A stretch of 64,000 nt of DNA from Procambarus clarkii (GCF_040958095.1 NC_091188.1:5368932-5432931); one strand, 5' to 3'; positions 45,655 to 60,603 are shown, counted from the first letter of the stretch. The notes: generated by a model not told the origin, from the letters alone. Program-made: numbers and translations.

Positions 45655-47830
45655 CGGAGACCAGCGTTATGAGATGAAAGCCCAGAAGAAACAATGGATG
45701 ACATTGTAGTTACTGTAGAAGAGGTGAGAAAACACCTGTAGGAAGTAGACGTGTCAAAATCAACAGCAGGCCAGAACCAATCTCACTATGGCTGCTGAAG
45801 GAGGCTGCAGAAGTCCTTGAAACCCATTATATAAACTATGAAATAAAACACTTAAGACAGGGATCTCTCCCATAAATCTGGATAAAGGCAAACGTAGTCC
45901 TAATATTTTGAAAAAAAATGGGAGAGAAAGAAGGCAGCATATTATAGACTTGTGTCATTGACAAGTATTCGCGTAAAGTGCTAGAGAGAGGAGTCAGGAG
46001 CAAACCGCCTTCGTGACAAAATGTTAGCATGGATTTAGGAAAAAAGGAAAGCCATACCTGGCAAACTCGACTGAGTTTTATGCGAGGGGTAACTAAAATT
46101 AAATAGGACAAAGCAGGCTGTGTAGACTCTATTTCCCCTAAATTGTTAAAAATTATTTGGCACTGCTCCTGATGTACAAGATGGAGAGGCATAGCTGGGA
46201 TAATCGGGAACACATTGATCTGGGTAAGGGAGTACATGAAGGACTGAAAGCAGTCACAGTCGGAGAGGAGGTTTCAAGATGGAGGAGGAATGCAACAAAT
46301 GGAGTCCAACAAGGCTCGGTCCTGGGGACCGCTGCTGCTGCTCCAAATTTATGTGAACTATCTTCCCGACGGAATGAGCTTGTGCATGTCGTTGTTTGCA
46401 GATGTTGGAAAGCTAATGAGGAATGTAAAAACAGAAGAGGATTGCAGAAAGTTACAGGAGAATCTAGACAAACTCCAGGAGTGGTCAAACAAATGGTAGC
46501 TGGAATTCAATCCCAAAACTGCAAGGTAATGAAGATGGAAAAGGGAGAGAGGAGGCCAGAAGGCATCTACACCATAAAAATGGCTGCCTTCTGTACAGGC
46601 AGTTACAGGAATCGGAAAGAGAGAAAGCTTTGTGAGTGAATTTAGTTCCAATACTAACTCCATATGCACAAATAAACAGGATAACGACACTAGAAGGTGA
46701 AGGGACGACGACGTTTCGGTCCGTCCTGGACCATTCTCAAGTCGATTGTGACTTGAGAATGGTCCAGGACGGACCGAAACGTCGTTGTCCCTTCACCTTC
46801 CAGTGTGTGGTCTGGTCAACATACTTTAGCCACGTTATTGTGACTTATCGCCTGCATAAGGCTAACGACAGTATATGGGACGCTGGGAAATATAAGAGCA
46901 TCATTTAGAAACCTAAATAAGGACTCCTTCAAGGCAATCAACGCCTCATTTGTTAGACCAGTACTGGAGTACGTGGCACCGGAATGGAATACACACCAAG
47001 TGTAGGATAAATCCAAAATTGAAGATATGTAGAGGTTATGCAACAAGATTGGTTTTAGAACTAAGAGAGGTAAACTACGAGTATAGGTCTGTGGAACAAA
47101 CTCTCACAACCCTAGACGACAAACACAAGAGAGGGAAGATAATCGCAACATATAAGACAATGAGAGGAATAGATAAAGTGAACAAGTCAGCCTCTTCAAA
47201 TTGAGAGAATGTAAGACGAGATGACACAACCCGTCCTCTCCAAATAACGTTGTTTTTCGCTCGTATGCGCGCTATGGCCAAAAACTGACGTAATTTGAAA
47301 TGAAATCGGCTCACGAAAGTGATGTACTGTCCCGTTTTCTGTTTGTGTCCTTCAGCTTAGTCTGTTAGGTTAGGAGAGGACACTTTCAATTAACGTTTTT
47401 CCATGACGTTTTGAAACTTTAGGAGAATTTCCTGCCCTCCTAACCTATCAGAGGACCCTTAACTTATTGTTTTGGAAGAAAAAATCCCAAATTTATTTTC
47501 AATATTTTTTTCATTTTCAAATTACGTCAGTTTTCGACCATACGGCTAAATTCAAACGTAATTTGTAAGAAGCAAAGCACAGGTGGAAGCTGGAAACGCA
47601 AATGAGCCGAAGAAATGTAAGGAAATACTCGTACCCTGTACAGTTAGTCAACAAGTGGAATGTAGTGAAACAAGTTGTGGAAGCCACCTCCATCCACAAC
47701 TTTAAGGCCAGATTTGACAAAGAAATTGACCATCAAAATAGTTCATTTGAAATGCAACAGGCACAACTAGGGTGGTAGGCGGAGCATAAATATCTATATT
47801 TCACTCACTCATGCACACTGTTAGGTTAGC
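45655..47830 (+). mobile_element. LINE remnant (reverse transcriptase to 3' end), with nested MITE
   Basis: Stop- and frameshift-broken pieces: GPEPISLWLLKEA, TADVGK-like FADVGKLMRNVKTEED, KLQENLDKLQEWSNKW, then after the MITE SFRNL...KAINASFVRPVLEYVAPEWN and a 3' tail with CCACCTCCATCCACAAC. It resembles Jockey/CR1-type reverse transcriptases. Dead. Confidence 0.8.
46689..46862 (+). mobile_element. Palindromic MITE-like insert, copy 2
   Basis: TAACGAC occurs at 46682-46688 and 46863-46869 (7 of an expected 8-bp duplication). The core is an inverted repeat around GACGTTTCGGTCCGTCC, with the right end ATTGTGACTTATCGCCTGC as in the copy at 24053. Confidence 0.85.
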
Positions 47831-47837
47831 AACCTAT

Positions 47838-48010
47838 ACCACCACCACCACTACACCACTACACCATGCCACTACACCACACCACTACACCACACCACTA
47901 CACCACACCACTACACCACACCACCACACCACTACACCATGCCACTACACCACACCACTACACCACACCACACCACCACTACGTCACCACCACAGTGCAC
48001 CACCACCACC
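47838..48010 (+). repeat. (CCACTACACCA)n low-complexity block
   Basis: Imperfect CCACACCACTACACCA repeats. 48011-48960 that follows is CT-rich then unclassified. Confidence 0.93.
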
Positions 48011-48966
48011 ACATCTCCACCCTGCACCAACCAAACCTCACTGCAGTATTTATCATGGGGACCAGCTTGCAAATCCTGCCGGCTCTAGGACGGGCAAACA
48101 TAGATCACGCCATCACACTATTAATCAATACCTCCTGCACCCGAGCTGACCCCGCTCCTCTTCCAGTTTTAACTACTTCCCTTCCCCTCTCTCTTTACTC
48201 TCTTCCACACTCTCTCTTCTCTCACCTCTCCTCCCCTCACTCTCTTTTTGCCTCTCACACTCTATTCTCAGCACCTGTTATCTCACTACTCCACAATTTA
48301 TCTCCCTTGCCCTATACCATCTCTTTAGCATCTTCCACCTCTCTCATTCCTCCGATTCTTAATTTTCCTCTGTTAATTAATCTACCCCACCCTCCCCTTC
48401 CTTTTCCAATCCCCCCTCCTATTTCCTCTCCCACATCCCCCGTTCCACAGACCAGATGCTCCGGTTATAAACGACCTATCAGTGTCGGCGCTAACAGTAA
48501 ATGAGAAGTGAATTGGTTTTCAACAAGAGGATTAGCGTAAAGCCCTCCTATAGAAAATGGTATTCGGGGGCGAGTGGTGTACGTCAGATGGCGAGCAAGT
48601 GCGTTGCCGGCATTGACGGCGGTGAAACACCCCCCTGTCAAGTCGAGAGGCCTGTGTGTGTGTGTAATTGTGTCCCTTTCAGCCTTTTCAGCTCCGATTA
48701 TCAAACTGATTAAGAAGAAATTTTAGGATCGGGATTTAGCCTTCCCCCCCCCCCTGGTGCGGGAGGTTAGTCCGGTTTCATTGGCGATGTAGAAAACGGA
48801 AGGTGTACGGGAAGGGAAAATGGGGGGTGATTTTGTTGAAGACATCGCGCGCTAATAGAAAACGGAGCGCGAATCACCTGCTAGGAGAGTGATAATGAAC
48901 ATCAATATTGACGCATTTCTCATTTATATTAAGTTACTTCATTGGCTGAAATATGATGCAAATCAA

Positions 48967-49078
<112 letters not shown>

Positions 49079-49239
49079 CATATTATTTAGAGACAGGCAT
49101 TGTCGCGGATGGGAAAGAATAGAGAGGGCGGGGGCGGGGGGGGAGGATGGGAAAGGTGGGAGGGGAAGAGGGAGGGAAGCTACCAACACACAATTATTTA
49201 GACACATCATAATTTATTCCGGTCAATTAATTTAGCTAT

Positions 49240-49500
49240 GCATCTCCCTCCGGGTCGGCCGGTGCGAGCGCGTCGACCAATGAGCGATGGGGAAGCCAGC
49301 GGCGCCGCCCAATAGCCGCGCCCCATCGCCTCCTGAAGCACCAATCCCGGCTGAGTGTTGGCCCTGGACTTATGATTCAGGAATTACAGGCGGGTTTGAT
49401 ATCGTCTGTTGTCACTCTCTCAGTGTTAAAGGTGGCTGTCCGCCTCGATAGCGGCTCGGCCAGGTCGATGGAGCCGCTCTGCCATCATTGAATAATATCA
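49240..49500. promoter_or_regulatory. CpG-rich block with CCAAT motifs, promoter-like
   Basis: GC-rich, non-repetitive. CCAAT occurs in GACCAATGAGCG, GCCCAATAGCCG and CACCAATCCCGG within 80 bases (49277-49350). It could serve a transcript in either direction, possibly the Hr51 5' end on the - strand; no TSS evidence. Confidence 0.35.
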
Positions 49501-49870
49501 GGGGGTTCGTTCAGCATTTTTATTAAGAAAATGAGTCCTAGTTAGTGTTAGAAGATTCCTAATGTCTCGTTTTCACTGTTCATTGTCACTGTTCATTGTC
49601 ACTGTTCTGTCAGCTATGGTGGTAAACCATTAGCAGGGTTTTATATTAATTATATTTGTATATTAAAGATATTTTTTCTACACTTGAGCGCACACATCAC
49701 TTGTGTGTGTTGGTGAGTTAGTGTTCTATCGTGCGGTGAAACCTTCCTTTGTGTTGCTTGAGAAGTGGTGATTACAGCTCTGGCATCCACTATTATTAGT
49801 ATTGCTAAATCACCAATATTATTATTACTATTATCCTGTCATTGGTTTCTTGTTCCAGTATCAACTTCAA

Positions 49871-49993
<123 letters not shown>

Positions 49994-50492
49994 TCTCCTC
50001 CACTCCCCTCTTCCGTCACCCTCACCCTCCCCTCTTCTCCCCTCTCCATTCTGGTCGGCCAGTAAGTAATTTGATTGCCACCATATAAACGGCCAAATGC
50101 GCCCCAACTGTGATTTGATGGAATAAAAATGACCTGATCCACTCACACACAATGACCTTCATATTGACCCCCCCCCTTCTTCCTTCCCTCACCCCCCCTC
50201 CTCCCTTCTTCCTTCCCTCACCCCCCCTCCATTCTTCCTTCCCTCACCCCCCTCCTCCCTTCTTCCTTCCCTCCCCCCTCCTTCCCTTCCCTTCAAGTTG
50301 TTGTTGAATGATCATTCAATTCTTTTTCTATATATTATATATAATTTCTTTATTTATTTGCTAAACGCTGAGCATTCCTGCACATAGAAAGACTATTTGT
50401 TTCTTATATATTTGTCAAAAGACAGACATTTGAACAAATAATTATTAAGGGATATTAGGGCGTTTCTGACGATTAGGTGCGCATCTAGGCAT

Positions 50493-50635
<143 letters not shown>

Positions 50636-51406
50636 CACTCGCACTCGATAACTTGATAACTTAGGGGTTATAACAATAGGTTGATAACAAGCGGGACCCA
50701 TGAGCTGGGATCTAACTTAGCCCGTAGTGGACTTACCTGGCACAGGAAAGGTGCTGTGTGTCCTGTAACGGAAAGGAGACGTGGAAAAGGGCCAAACTAG
50801 ACAGGGAAAAGGCAACAAGAGAGGGGAAAATAACCAAAATATGTGAGGGGGGAGAGAGCAAAAAATGAGAAGAGCCGAGAGATGACTAGAGAGATAAAAA
50901 GAGAGATAGAGATATAAAGAGAGAGATAGAAAGAGCGAGAGGTGAGTATAGACTCAGGGGAAGGCGCCTCGCCGTGCGCAATAGGCGAACGAAACTTTTG
51001 CGACTCCCGAAGCGATAAACAAAAGAGCATCGGAGGGTGGTGGCTAGGGAAGGGTAGGGAAGGGAGGGAGGGGAAGTGTGAGGGGATGGGGAAGAGGGGG
51101 GAAGGGGGGATGAATTTGCCTAACAGTGGGCGCACGTTGGGCGCACGTTACCTCATCAAAATTCAAATGAGTCTCCATCTATTAGTCAATCTGGAGATAA
51201 AGTGGGTGTCCGGGCTCGACTAAAAGTGGCCCGAGGGGGAAGGGAGAGATGAGGGAGGGGGTGAGGGGAAGGGAGGGGAAGGGAGGGGGTGAGGGGAAGG
51301 GAGGAGCGGGGATTGGATGAAGAGGGGAGGGGAAAGGGATGGGAAAGAAAGGAAGGGAATGTGACATGTTGTCTATTGGCCGGCTTTTAACGTCTTTCGA
51401 ACGTAT
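50636..51406. other. Mixed spacer with a family F fragment and unique block
   Basis: 50700-50765 is a partial family F element (-). 50790-51110 is purine-rich. 50940-51010 and 51115-51230 (GGGCGCACGTTGGGCGCACG with a 13-bp direct repeat) are non-repetitive. No gene recognised. Confidence 0.45.
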
Positions 51407-51561
<155 letters not shown>

Positions 51562-51649
51562 ATTTAATATAAATTTAAAACTTCGTTACACAAAAAGGGG
51601 GTTACAACATTGGTTACATGCAGGGTACAAGACTATACTTGTCACAGGT

Positions 51650-52364
51650 TATAGAGTTCCTCAACTCGTCAGATGGCGGGCAGGATCCTTGGATGCAGTG
51701 ACCATGTCCTCTCGGAATCGCCACACTAATGCGTTGAAAGAGGAAACTGGCGGCTCTAGGGTCTCTAGTGGTTTCAATTAGCTTCTAACCCAACTCCTTC
51801 AGAAAACTAGCAGCACTTTTACCCCAGGCACCAAGTGTCTCTGAGGCAATGGGGACAAAATTGTAGTGGTGGTCAAGATCTCTGTATTTACGAGACTTGG
51901 CTGCTTCCCGGTGAGTGGCATTAATGCCTAGATGTGCAATACTGAATTCAACATAGGTGTTGGCTAAAGTTGAAATGCAAGTGTAGCCCCACACCAACTG
52001 TCTACCATTCTTCCAGGGGTTCACCGTGATCCCATCTGGGGGGGGGGGGGAGACCGACAGGCTCGTCAGAGTTGCGGGACATTAGGTAACGAGGTTCTCT
52101 CTCTGCTGGATAACCGGCTGTGATGAGGCTCCTCTTAATAATGTCATTTACCTCATCGTGTCTTGCATGCCATCCTCCTGTTCTTTGGCAGAGAAGGCCA
52201 TGCCGTCCGTACCTGTCGGCCTCTGCCTCGCCGCAAATACACCTGTATTAGGTGTGGATTGTGGAAGCGAGACGGAAAGCCACAACAATATGGAGGGCCT
52301 GCGGTGAGAGACACGTGTCGGTTTCTGACATTGCTAATAGGAAGTCCCCTGTATGGTGAGCTGC

Positions 52365-52370
<6 letters not shown>
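51650..52370 (-). mobile_element. Non-LTR retroelement C-terminal fragment
   Basis: - strand pieces in order: HHTGDFLLA, PQALHIVVAFRLASTIHT, GRGRQVRTAWPSL, then PDGITVNPWKNGRQLVW, YRDLDHHYNFVPIASETLGA, SAASFLKELG, then AASFLFQRIS. This layout (zinc-knuckle-like Cys cluster, PDG...W, VPxAxETLG, FLFQRIS) occurs at the C-termini of invertebrate retroelement polyproteins. Stops and frameshifts make it a remnant. The exact clade is not assigned. Confidence 0.6.
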
Positions 52371-52628
<258 letters not shown>

Positions 52629-53144
52629 GGAGGCTAGGAGGCTGAGACTCACGAGTGAGACCAAGTTGCCTTATAAAGTGAGTGGTAAGGAAGGCAGGAA
52701 GAATAAGGCGCGGTAATGAAAGATGCTCTCACAGTCTAATTTTACCTGACTTTAAAAACAATTACGGTGAAGTTGATGGGAGGGGGGGGAGGGAGGGGGG
52801 AGGGAGGGAGGGAGGGAGGGGGGGCTGGGAAGGAAGGGAATGGAGAGGGAAGAGACAGGAAGTAGGCGTGTAAGGAGAAAGAAGGCAGAAGATAATAAAA
52901 CAAATCAATATATTTGTATCTAGAAAAGAGACTGACTATTAGATGCCAGACGCTTGGGGCTAGTCTCTCTCTCAATATTACAGGATGAATCACATGGGTT
53001 AAGTCAGTGTCACAGGCCGGTCGGGTTCGTCCCCAGTGTCATGCTTTAACAAAATATCAAGATCCATATAGTAACTTGCCATTTTCATGAACTCCCAAGT
53101 AGGAAATCGGTAAAGTCCTTTTCGTAGAGTTCAGCAGTTTCTCA

Positions 53145-54255
53145 GTGGGTCATAATATCCAATCTTCTACTGGACGGACTGCAGCAGCATGTAGGTTTTA
53201 TAGAAATAATATTTGCACAAAGACTGTCAGTGTCAGGTTAAGCAGCTGGCTGACCTCCACACAAGCAGAACTAGCAGCATTACAACCAACTACCAGTACA
53301 TTAAAAAACACTGGAGGAGGAATAATATTTTGTGTTTCAAAGTCTGCTCTTCAAGCAATCGAAAACTTCTCTTGGAAGATCGACAGCAAGAACCTCATAA
53401 TACCAATTATAAGTGATCTAATTGATGCACAGAATAAAGGGTCTCGAATCTCCTTTGTATGGATACCTTCATACATAAATATAACCCATCAAAACGAGAC
53501 AGATATTACAGCCAAATTAGCGTGTAACAACGATGAAGTTGAATTAGATCTAGGTATCCCCATCTCTGCTGTCAAAACTGGATTGGTCCAAACACTCAGG
53601 TCTGATAGGAAAGAAATTACTGACTCCCAACGACCTGAAAGTACTAGTATAAAAAGCTATGATTTGTTCAGATCTGAGACCTATATCTATGGGCAGCACA
53701 AAACGTCCACTAGACTGTGCGGCACAGTGGTTGCAAGGATCAGGTTGGGTTACCGTTACCTGTGGCAGGTGGCTGCAGGTGACGGATCTCCCAATCCTGA
53801 ACACTCCAGTTGCAAACTCTGTGAGCAGGAACTGAGGCACGATCTCCCACATTACATCACCGAATGCCCAGTTATTAGACCTTTCAGACCAGTTGGCATG
53901 AGGTACCTGGAGCTTTGCAATTACTTTATTCATTCTCGTATTCTTAAAGATATCCTCACAGTGTACCCAAAATTTGCCAATGCAGGCTACTAAACATATG
54001 GTCCTGTATGACTAACCATCCTGCGAGATGGGGGACTTTCATTACCAGTGCTACCTTATTCACTCTTGTGTTGATGATATCCTCAACATGCTACTTGAGT
54101 CTGCCAGTGCAGACTGCCCATCACATGCCTCTGTATGACTAACCATCCTGTGTGAGGGGGATTTTTTAGCATCACCTAGTTAGCTTTACTTCATATAGTC
54201 TAGGGTAGCTGCACTAATGCAGATGTACCTAATGTATTAATAAAAAAAATAATAT
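53145..54255 (+). pseudogene. LINE RNase H and C-terminal region, copy 1
   Basis: A 282-codon open frame (53145-53993). RNase H landmarks: QAELAAL (catalytic Glu42), FCVSKSALQAI where Asp is expected at residue 64, FVWIPSYINI, and NETDITAK. A C-terminal Cys/His segment follows (CKLCEQELRHDLPHYITECP, 227-246). The missing Asp and lack of a reverse transcriptase upstream indicate a 5'-truncated dead copy of a Jockey/I-type element. The 3' tail runs to an A-rich end at about 54255. Confidence 0.75.
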
Positions 54256-54962
54256 ACAGATAGAGCCAGTTTCTCCGTCAAGAGGACAGACTGCACTAAC
54301 ATGTAGACTATATAGGAACAGCACACAGCCTATCAGTGTCAGGTTAAACAACTGGTTGTTTACTGTCTACACAAACAGAACAACCAACACTACAACTAGC
54401 TACCAGTATATCAAAAAAAAAAAAACACAGGAAGAGGAATAATATTTTGCCATTCAATTGCACTTCAAACAGTCGAAAACTTTGCAAGATCAACAGAAAG
54501 AACTTTATCATAACAATTCTAAATGACCTGATCGCTGCACAGAGTAAAGGGTTTAGAATCTCTTTGGAATGGATACCTTCTCACATAAATTACAACCCCA
54601 TCATAATGACACAAACATTGCAGGCAAATTAGCGTGTAACAAGGATGACGCTGAATTAGACCCCCAGGTGTCCTCATCTCTGTTATTAAAACAATACTGC
54701 TCCAAATACTCGGGTCTAATAGGAGAGAAATTATCGATTCCCAAAGGCCTGAAAGCACCAGTATAAAAAGCTATGACGTGTTTAGGTCCGAAACCTTTGT
54801 TTATGGGGGGCAGAAAACGTCCACCAGACTGTGCGACACAGTGGGTGCACATGTGGGTGCACGGGTGCACGGATAACACGTGGGGTGCACAGATAACACG
54901 TGTGTGTGCACAGATAACACGTACCATGAACAGATGCCACGTGGGGCGACAGGATAACATGT
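54256..54962 (+). pseudogene. LINE RNase H, copy 2, then a tandem repeat
   Basis: The same family and orientation as 53145-54255 (RISLEWIPSHIN at 54557), with frameshifts and an A12 run. At 54836 it passes into about 22-bp repeats of GTGCACAGATAACACG. Confidence 0.75.
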
Positions 54963-55105
54963 GGGTCGTGAACCATGAAAGGTCGAACGGGAAAAGAACG
55001 CCGAGGAAATTAATCTAAATCTCCACCAGATAAATAATTTATGAATCAATGAATGAATATGCCCCAGTGAGTAACGCAGGTGGAGGGAGACGGAGACAGA
55101 GGGAG

Positions 55106-55790
<685 letters not shown>

Positions 55791-55846
55791 CCACACCATC
55801 TGAGTGCCTTGACATATTTACTAGAAGAACTAACCGGCGAGGCCCG

Positions 55847-55897
<51 letters not shown>

Positions 55898-56102
55898 ACA
55901 CTAATGAGCGCAAACGACCATATTACAGAACTGTACACGAATAACAAGCAGACAAGTGTACACGGCACCCCCCCCCTACACAGCTGTGTACATATCGACT
56001 ACTAGAGTTTGCATTACCTTGCTTTAGCTCCTGGCCTCTGCCTTTTCAAAAGAGGAGGATAGAAACAGGAGAGAGAGAAAGGGACGAAAATATAAAATGA
56101 GT

Positions 56103-56380
<278 letters not shown>

Positions 56381-56582
56381 GCTCCGTACACCCCCATCTG
56401 ATGGTTATTGAAACAATATCAACAAATAAAAAAGGTACAAGAAAAAAGGCACAGAAGATCAAAAGATGATAACACGAACGACCTACTATTATTTTTGTAC
56501 CTGGGGACGCACCTGGTGACGCAATTGGAGACGCAAATGGGGGACGCACCTTTAGATATGCCTGGAGACTTACAGAGTGATG

Positions 56583-56730
56583 GCGATTAAGCCACCCAAG
56601 AGGTGGCACGGGCATGAATTGCCCGTAATGGGGGACATATATGATGGAGGGACAGCTACGGGCTCACCATAGCCCGTGCTACTTGGAACTTTTGTTCCGA
56701 GTAGCTGAATCTAACACAACAACAACAGGT
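56583..56730. mobile_element. Family E fragment (-) next to family F copy (+)
   Basis: 56583-56642 reads AAGCCACCCAAGAGGTGGCA and ACGGGCATGAATTGCCCGT (E reversed). 56651-56730 has ACGGGCT/AGCCCGT, CTACTTGGAAC/GTTCCGAGTAG and (AAC)n (F). Confidence 0.75.
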
Positions 56731-56984
56731 GTGGGGACTACATTAGTATACTCGGAGCGGACAAGGCGGAGCTCAAGAGTATAGGCGCCAGGTCCTGCAT
56801 GTACAGATAGGTCAGCACACACACACATTCCAAGGACACCAAGGACATATACATATACATAATCAGAGCACATACATGTACACACACACACACATACGTG
56901 TATTAATACACACATATGCACACGTACACACACATATGGACACAGAGCCATAATCATATATTTACACACACACACACACACAGT

Positions 56985-57837
56985 AGTAGGAGGCTACAAG
57001 ATGACCTAGAAAGACTGAGTGAATGGTCCAACAAATGGCTGTTGAAGTTCAACCCGAGTAAATGCAAAGTAATGAAACTAGGCAGTGGAAACAGGAGGCC
57101 AGACACAGGATACAGAATAGGAGATGAAGTACTTAATGAAACAGACAGAGAGAAAGATCTAGGAGTTGATATCACACCAAACCTGTCTCCTGAAGCCCAC
57201 ATAAAGAGAATAACGTCTGCGGCATATGCGAGGCTGGCTAACATCAGAACGGCGTTCAGGAGCCTGTGTAAGGAATCATTCAGAATCTTGTACACAACAT
57301 ATGTAAGACCAATCCTGGAGTATGCGGCCCCAGCATGGAGCCCGTACATTGTCAAGCACAAGACGAAGCTGGAAAAAGTCCAAAGGTATGCTACTAGACT
57401 AGTCCCAGAACTAAGAGGCATGAGTTATGAGGAAAGGCTGCGGGAAATGCACCTTACGACACTGGAAGACAGAAGAGTAAGGGGGGACATGATCACAACC
57501 TACAAAATCCTCTGGGGAATCGACCGGGTAAACAAGGATGAACTATTCAACACTGGAGGGACGCGAACAAGGGGACACAGGTGGAAGCTGAGTACCCAAA
57601 TGAGCCACAGAGACATTAGAAAGAACTTTTTCAGTGTCAGAGTAGTTAGTAAATGGAATGCACTAGGAAGTGATGTGGTGGAGGCTGACTCCATACACAG
57701 TTTCAAATGTAGATATGATAGAGCCCAGTAGGCTCAGGAATCTGTACACCAGTTGATTGACGGTTGAGAGGCGGGACCAAAGAGCTAGAGCTCAATCCCC
57801 GCAAGCACAATTAGGTGAGTACAATTAGGTGAGTACA
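56985..57837 (+). mobile_element. LINE reverse transcriptase C-terminus and 3' end (family G)
   Basis: About 250 codons open: LSEWSNKWLLKFNPSKCKVM, LGVDITPNLSPEAHI, TTYVRPILEYAAPAWSPYI, KVQRYATRLVPELRG, YEERLREMHLTTLEDRRVRG, VVSKWNALGSDVVEADSIHS, stop at 57729. The tail ends AATTAGGTGAGTAC in two copies and runs straight into (CA)n. 5'-truncated; the frame after truncation is intact, so the insertion is fairly recent. Confidence 0.9.
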
Positions 57838-58047
<210 letters not shown>

Positions 58048-58280
58048 GTAACAAGACATAGTTAATACGTTTTGATTGTCTTTTTGACTCCTCTAACGAA
58101 GGGCACGATCCCCCTCCCCCCCCCCCTTTCTGCCGCACCATCCCCCCCCTACCCTCCCCCCCACCCCCTGGGAGCATACGTACACCCCCCCCCACCCACC
58201 CACCCATCCGCCAGGGCCTCGCTAACGAGCAGCCCAAATCACGTTATACAGCGAACGAGTCAAGAGAGCGGACATTATGC

Positions 58281-58437
<157 letters not shown>

Positions 58438-58569
58438 GACACAATCTCCCTTTAAGCTTCTCATATATAGTGAGGGGCTGCATTTGTGTAGCTTCAGTCA
58501 CCAGTCACACGATCACCAATCACACGATCACCAATCACACGATCACCAATCACACGTTCCTGCCGGCTA

Positions 58570-58880
58570 TTCTGACAGCTGTCAACTCATGTGTGTCTGC
58601 AGCTTTCGTCCCTGTCCGCTCATGTTATTGCTAATTTTTATTATTATTTTGTACGTCCTTATCATGTCCCTCTCTGTTGCCTCCTTCCTCCAGTTCCGCC
58701 AGTCTCTCTTCCAGGAACTTTATTGTGTGTGTCTAGACCTTTTATAGTTAAGATTTATGTTTTTCAGGTGATGGTTTAACGTCGGGGGTGGGGGGGGGGG
58801 CTGCATATACAAGGGATGGTCTCACGTAGGTTGTATTTAGCATCCAGAGGACAATGATAATCTGGACGTTGGCCAGGTAG
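58570..58880 (-). mobile_element. LINE reverse transcriptase fragment
   Basis: The - strand reads MLNTTYVRPSLVYAAP near 58840-58795. The rest is degenerate. Confidence 0.6.
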
Positions 58881-59033
58881 ATCAACACTCTTCCAGTGAT
58901 TTGTTCCTCTGAAGTTAGCTTTGGAATTAAGCATTTTCTAAGATATGTTTCCTGTGTGTGATGCAGGAGTTTGATTGTTCCTTGTTTGTTTGATTGTTTA
59001 CTGCGTCTGATGTGTTCTCTAGATAACTTGGCG

Positions 59034-59240
59034 TTTGTACTCGCCTAGTTGTACTTGCAGGGGTCGAGCTTCGGCTCTTTGGTCCAGGCACTTAACTGTC
59101 AATCAACTGGAGTGAGTGTCAATCAACTCTCAACTCAGCTTTGTGAAATTGTATGTATTCACCTATTTGTGCTTGCGGGGGTTGAGCTTTGGCTCTATGA
59201 TCCCGCCTCTCGACTATCAATCAACTGGTGTACAGATTCA
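59034..59240 (-). mobile_element. Two LINE family G tails, reversed, in tandem
   Basis: CGCCTAGTTGTACTTGCAGG (59043) and CACCTATTTGTGCTTGCGGG (59160) each continue to AATCAACTGG. Confidence 0.85.
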
Positions 59241-59259
59241 CACACACACACACATACAG

Positions 59260-59359
<100 letters not shown>

Positions 59360-59477
59360 TATGCAATTCCTCCGCTCACAAACTCTTGATGCAGAACATC
59401 AATGTGTCTCCAGGTAAGGTTATTAGTGGCACATCATGTGGTACAACATCGTGCAACACAAGTGACTTGAGAACATC

Positions 59478-59870
59478 AGTAGGAGCCGCGACGAGGATTC
59501 GAACCTATGCTATGTGTACTCCCCAGCAAACACCTTTGACGCCTAGGTCACGACATGGAAAAAAGAATTGTAACTTGGGAATCCCGTGAAGCCTCTACGG
59601 CTTCTACTAATCCTCTCAGTGATACATCACGCTACTGTGATTTCTCTGTGTGAAAAACAGACTTCTTCTGGGTCATAACATCGCAAATACGGCTTCATTC
59701 AACGTCGTCAAATGGAAGAGAAAGTGGCATAGCCAGATAGATCAACCATTGGATCTATATTGGAAAGGAGACGCAATTATTATGACCATGTCGTAGCTCA
59801 GTCGATTAAGGCAGCGTCTGGAATGATCTCGGACGTAGTTTCGAATCCTCGTCACGGCCCCTTGTGGATT
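59478..59870. mobile_element. SINE family C: one reversed and one forward copy
   Basis: 59478-59660 (-): GACGAGGATTCGAACCTATG ... GACGCCTAGGTCACGACATG ... ACATCACGCTACTGTGATTT. 59785-59870 (+): CATGTCGTAGCTCAGTCGAT, A-box-like TAGCTCAGTCGA and B-box-like GTTTCGAATCC. Confidence 0.8.
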
Positions 59871-59964
59871 TGATCAATTATTACTGTTCAGTGTTATCTA
59901 CAGGTCACGCCTAGCATTTCGTAAACTGATTAAAGATTGTGTTTGTGATCTGATGTTCCGAACT

Positions 59965-60182
59965 ATTCATGGATCCTGTGGTCCTGGGTTCGATCCCAGG
60001 CGCCGGCGAGAAACAATGGGCAGAGTTTCTTTCACCCTATGCCCCTGTTACCTAGCAGTAAAATAGGTACCTGGGTGTTAGTCAGCTGTCACGGGCTGCT
60101 TCCTGGGGGTGGAGGCCTGGTCGGGGACTGGGGCGCGGGGACACTAAAAAGCCCCGAAATCATCTCAAGATAACCTCAAGAT
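59965..60182 (+). mobile_element. SINE family B, lacking its first part
   Basis: GTGGTCCTGGGTTCGATCCC, CTAGCAGTAAAATAGGTACC, GGGGACACTAAAAAGCCCCG, ATAACCTCAAGAT. Confidence 0.88.
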
Positions 60183-60603
60183 GGAAGTAATATTGGACGC
60201 TGAACCTTTTTAAGAGGGATATACACACTTGAGTTCGCACCATATAACCATCTTTTTTATCACTAGAGAGATATCAGAGAAATGTTATCATTGGTAATCT
60301 GATTTAAAGTGTCACATTTGGGATGTCTCGGTTTGTTTTGATATTTATTGACATTTTGATTATTTAGCCCTTCTAGTACCACCGCTCTTAAGTGTAAGAG
60401 TGTTGATTAAGAGCGTTAGTGAGCAATGAGTCACTGAATTAAAGAGTGTAAATTGATTTCTTTATTTTAAACGAGGGGCTGGTTTGGTGTTAGGCTTAAG
60501 GCTTATTTACCTCTCACGAGTTCTTAAGGCCACCACAATAGCTTACTGACCAGCCAGCAAGTATACTTTAGTCCTGGACATTATACAGGACTATAGTGAG
60601 CGC

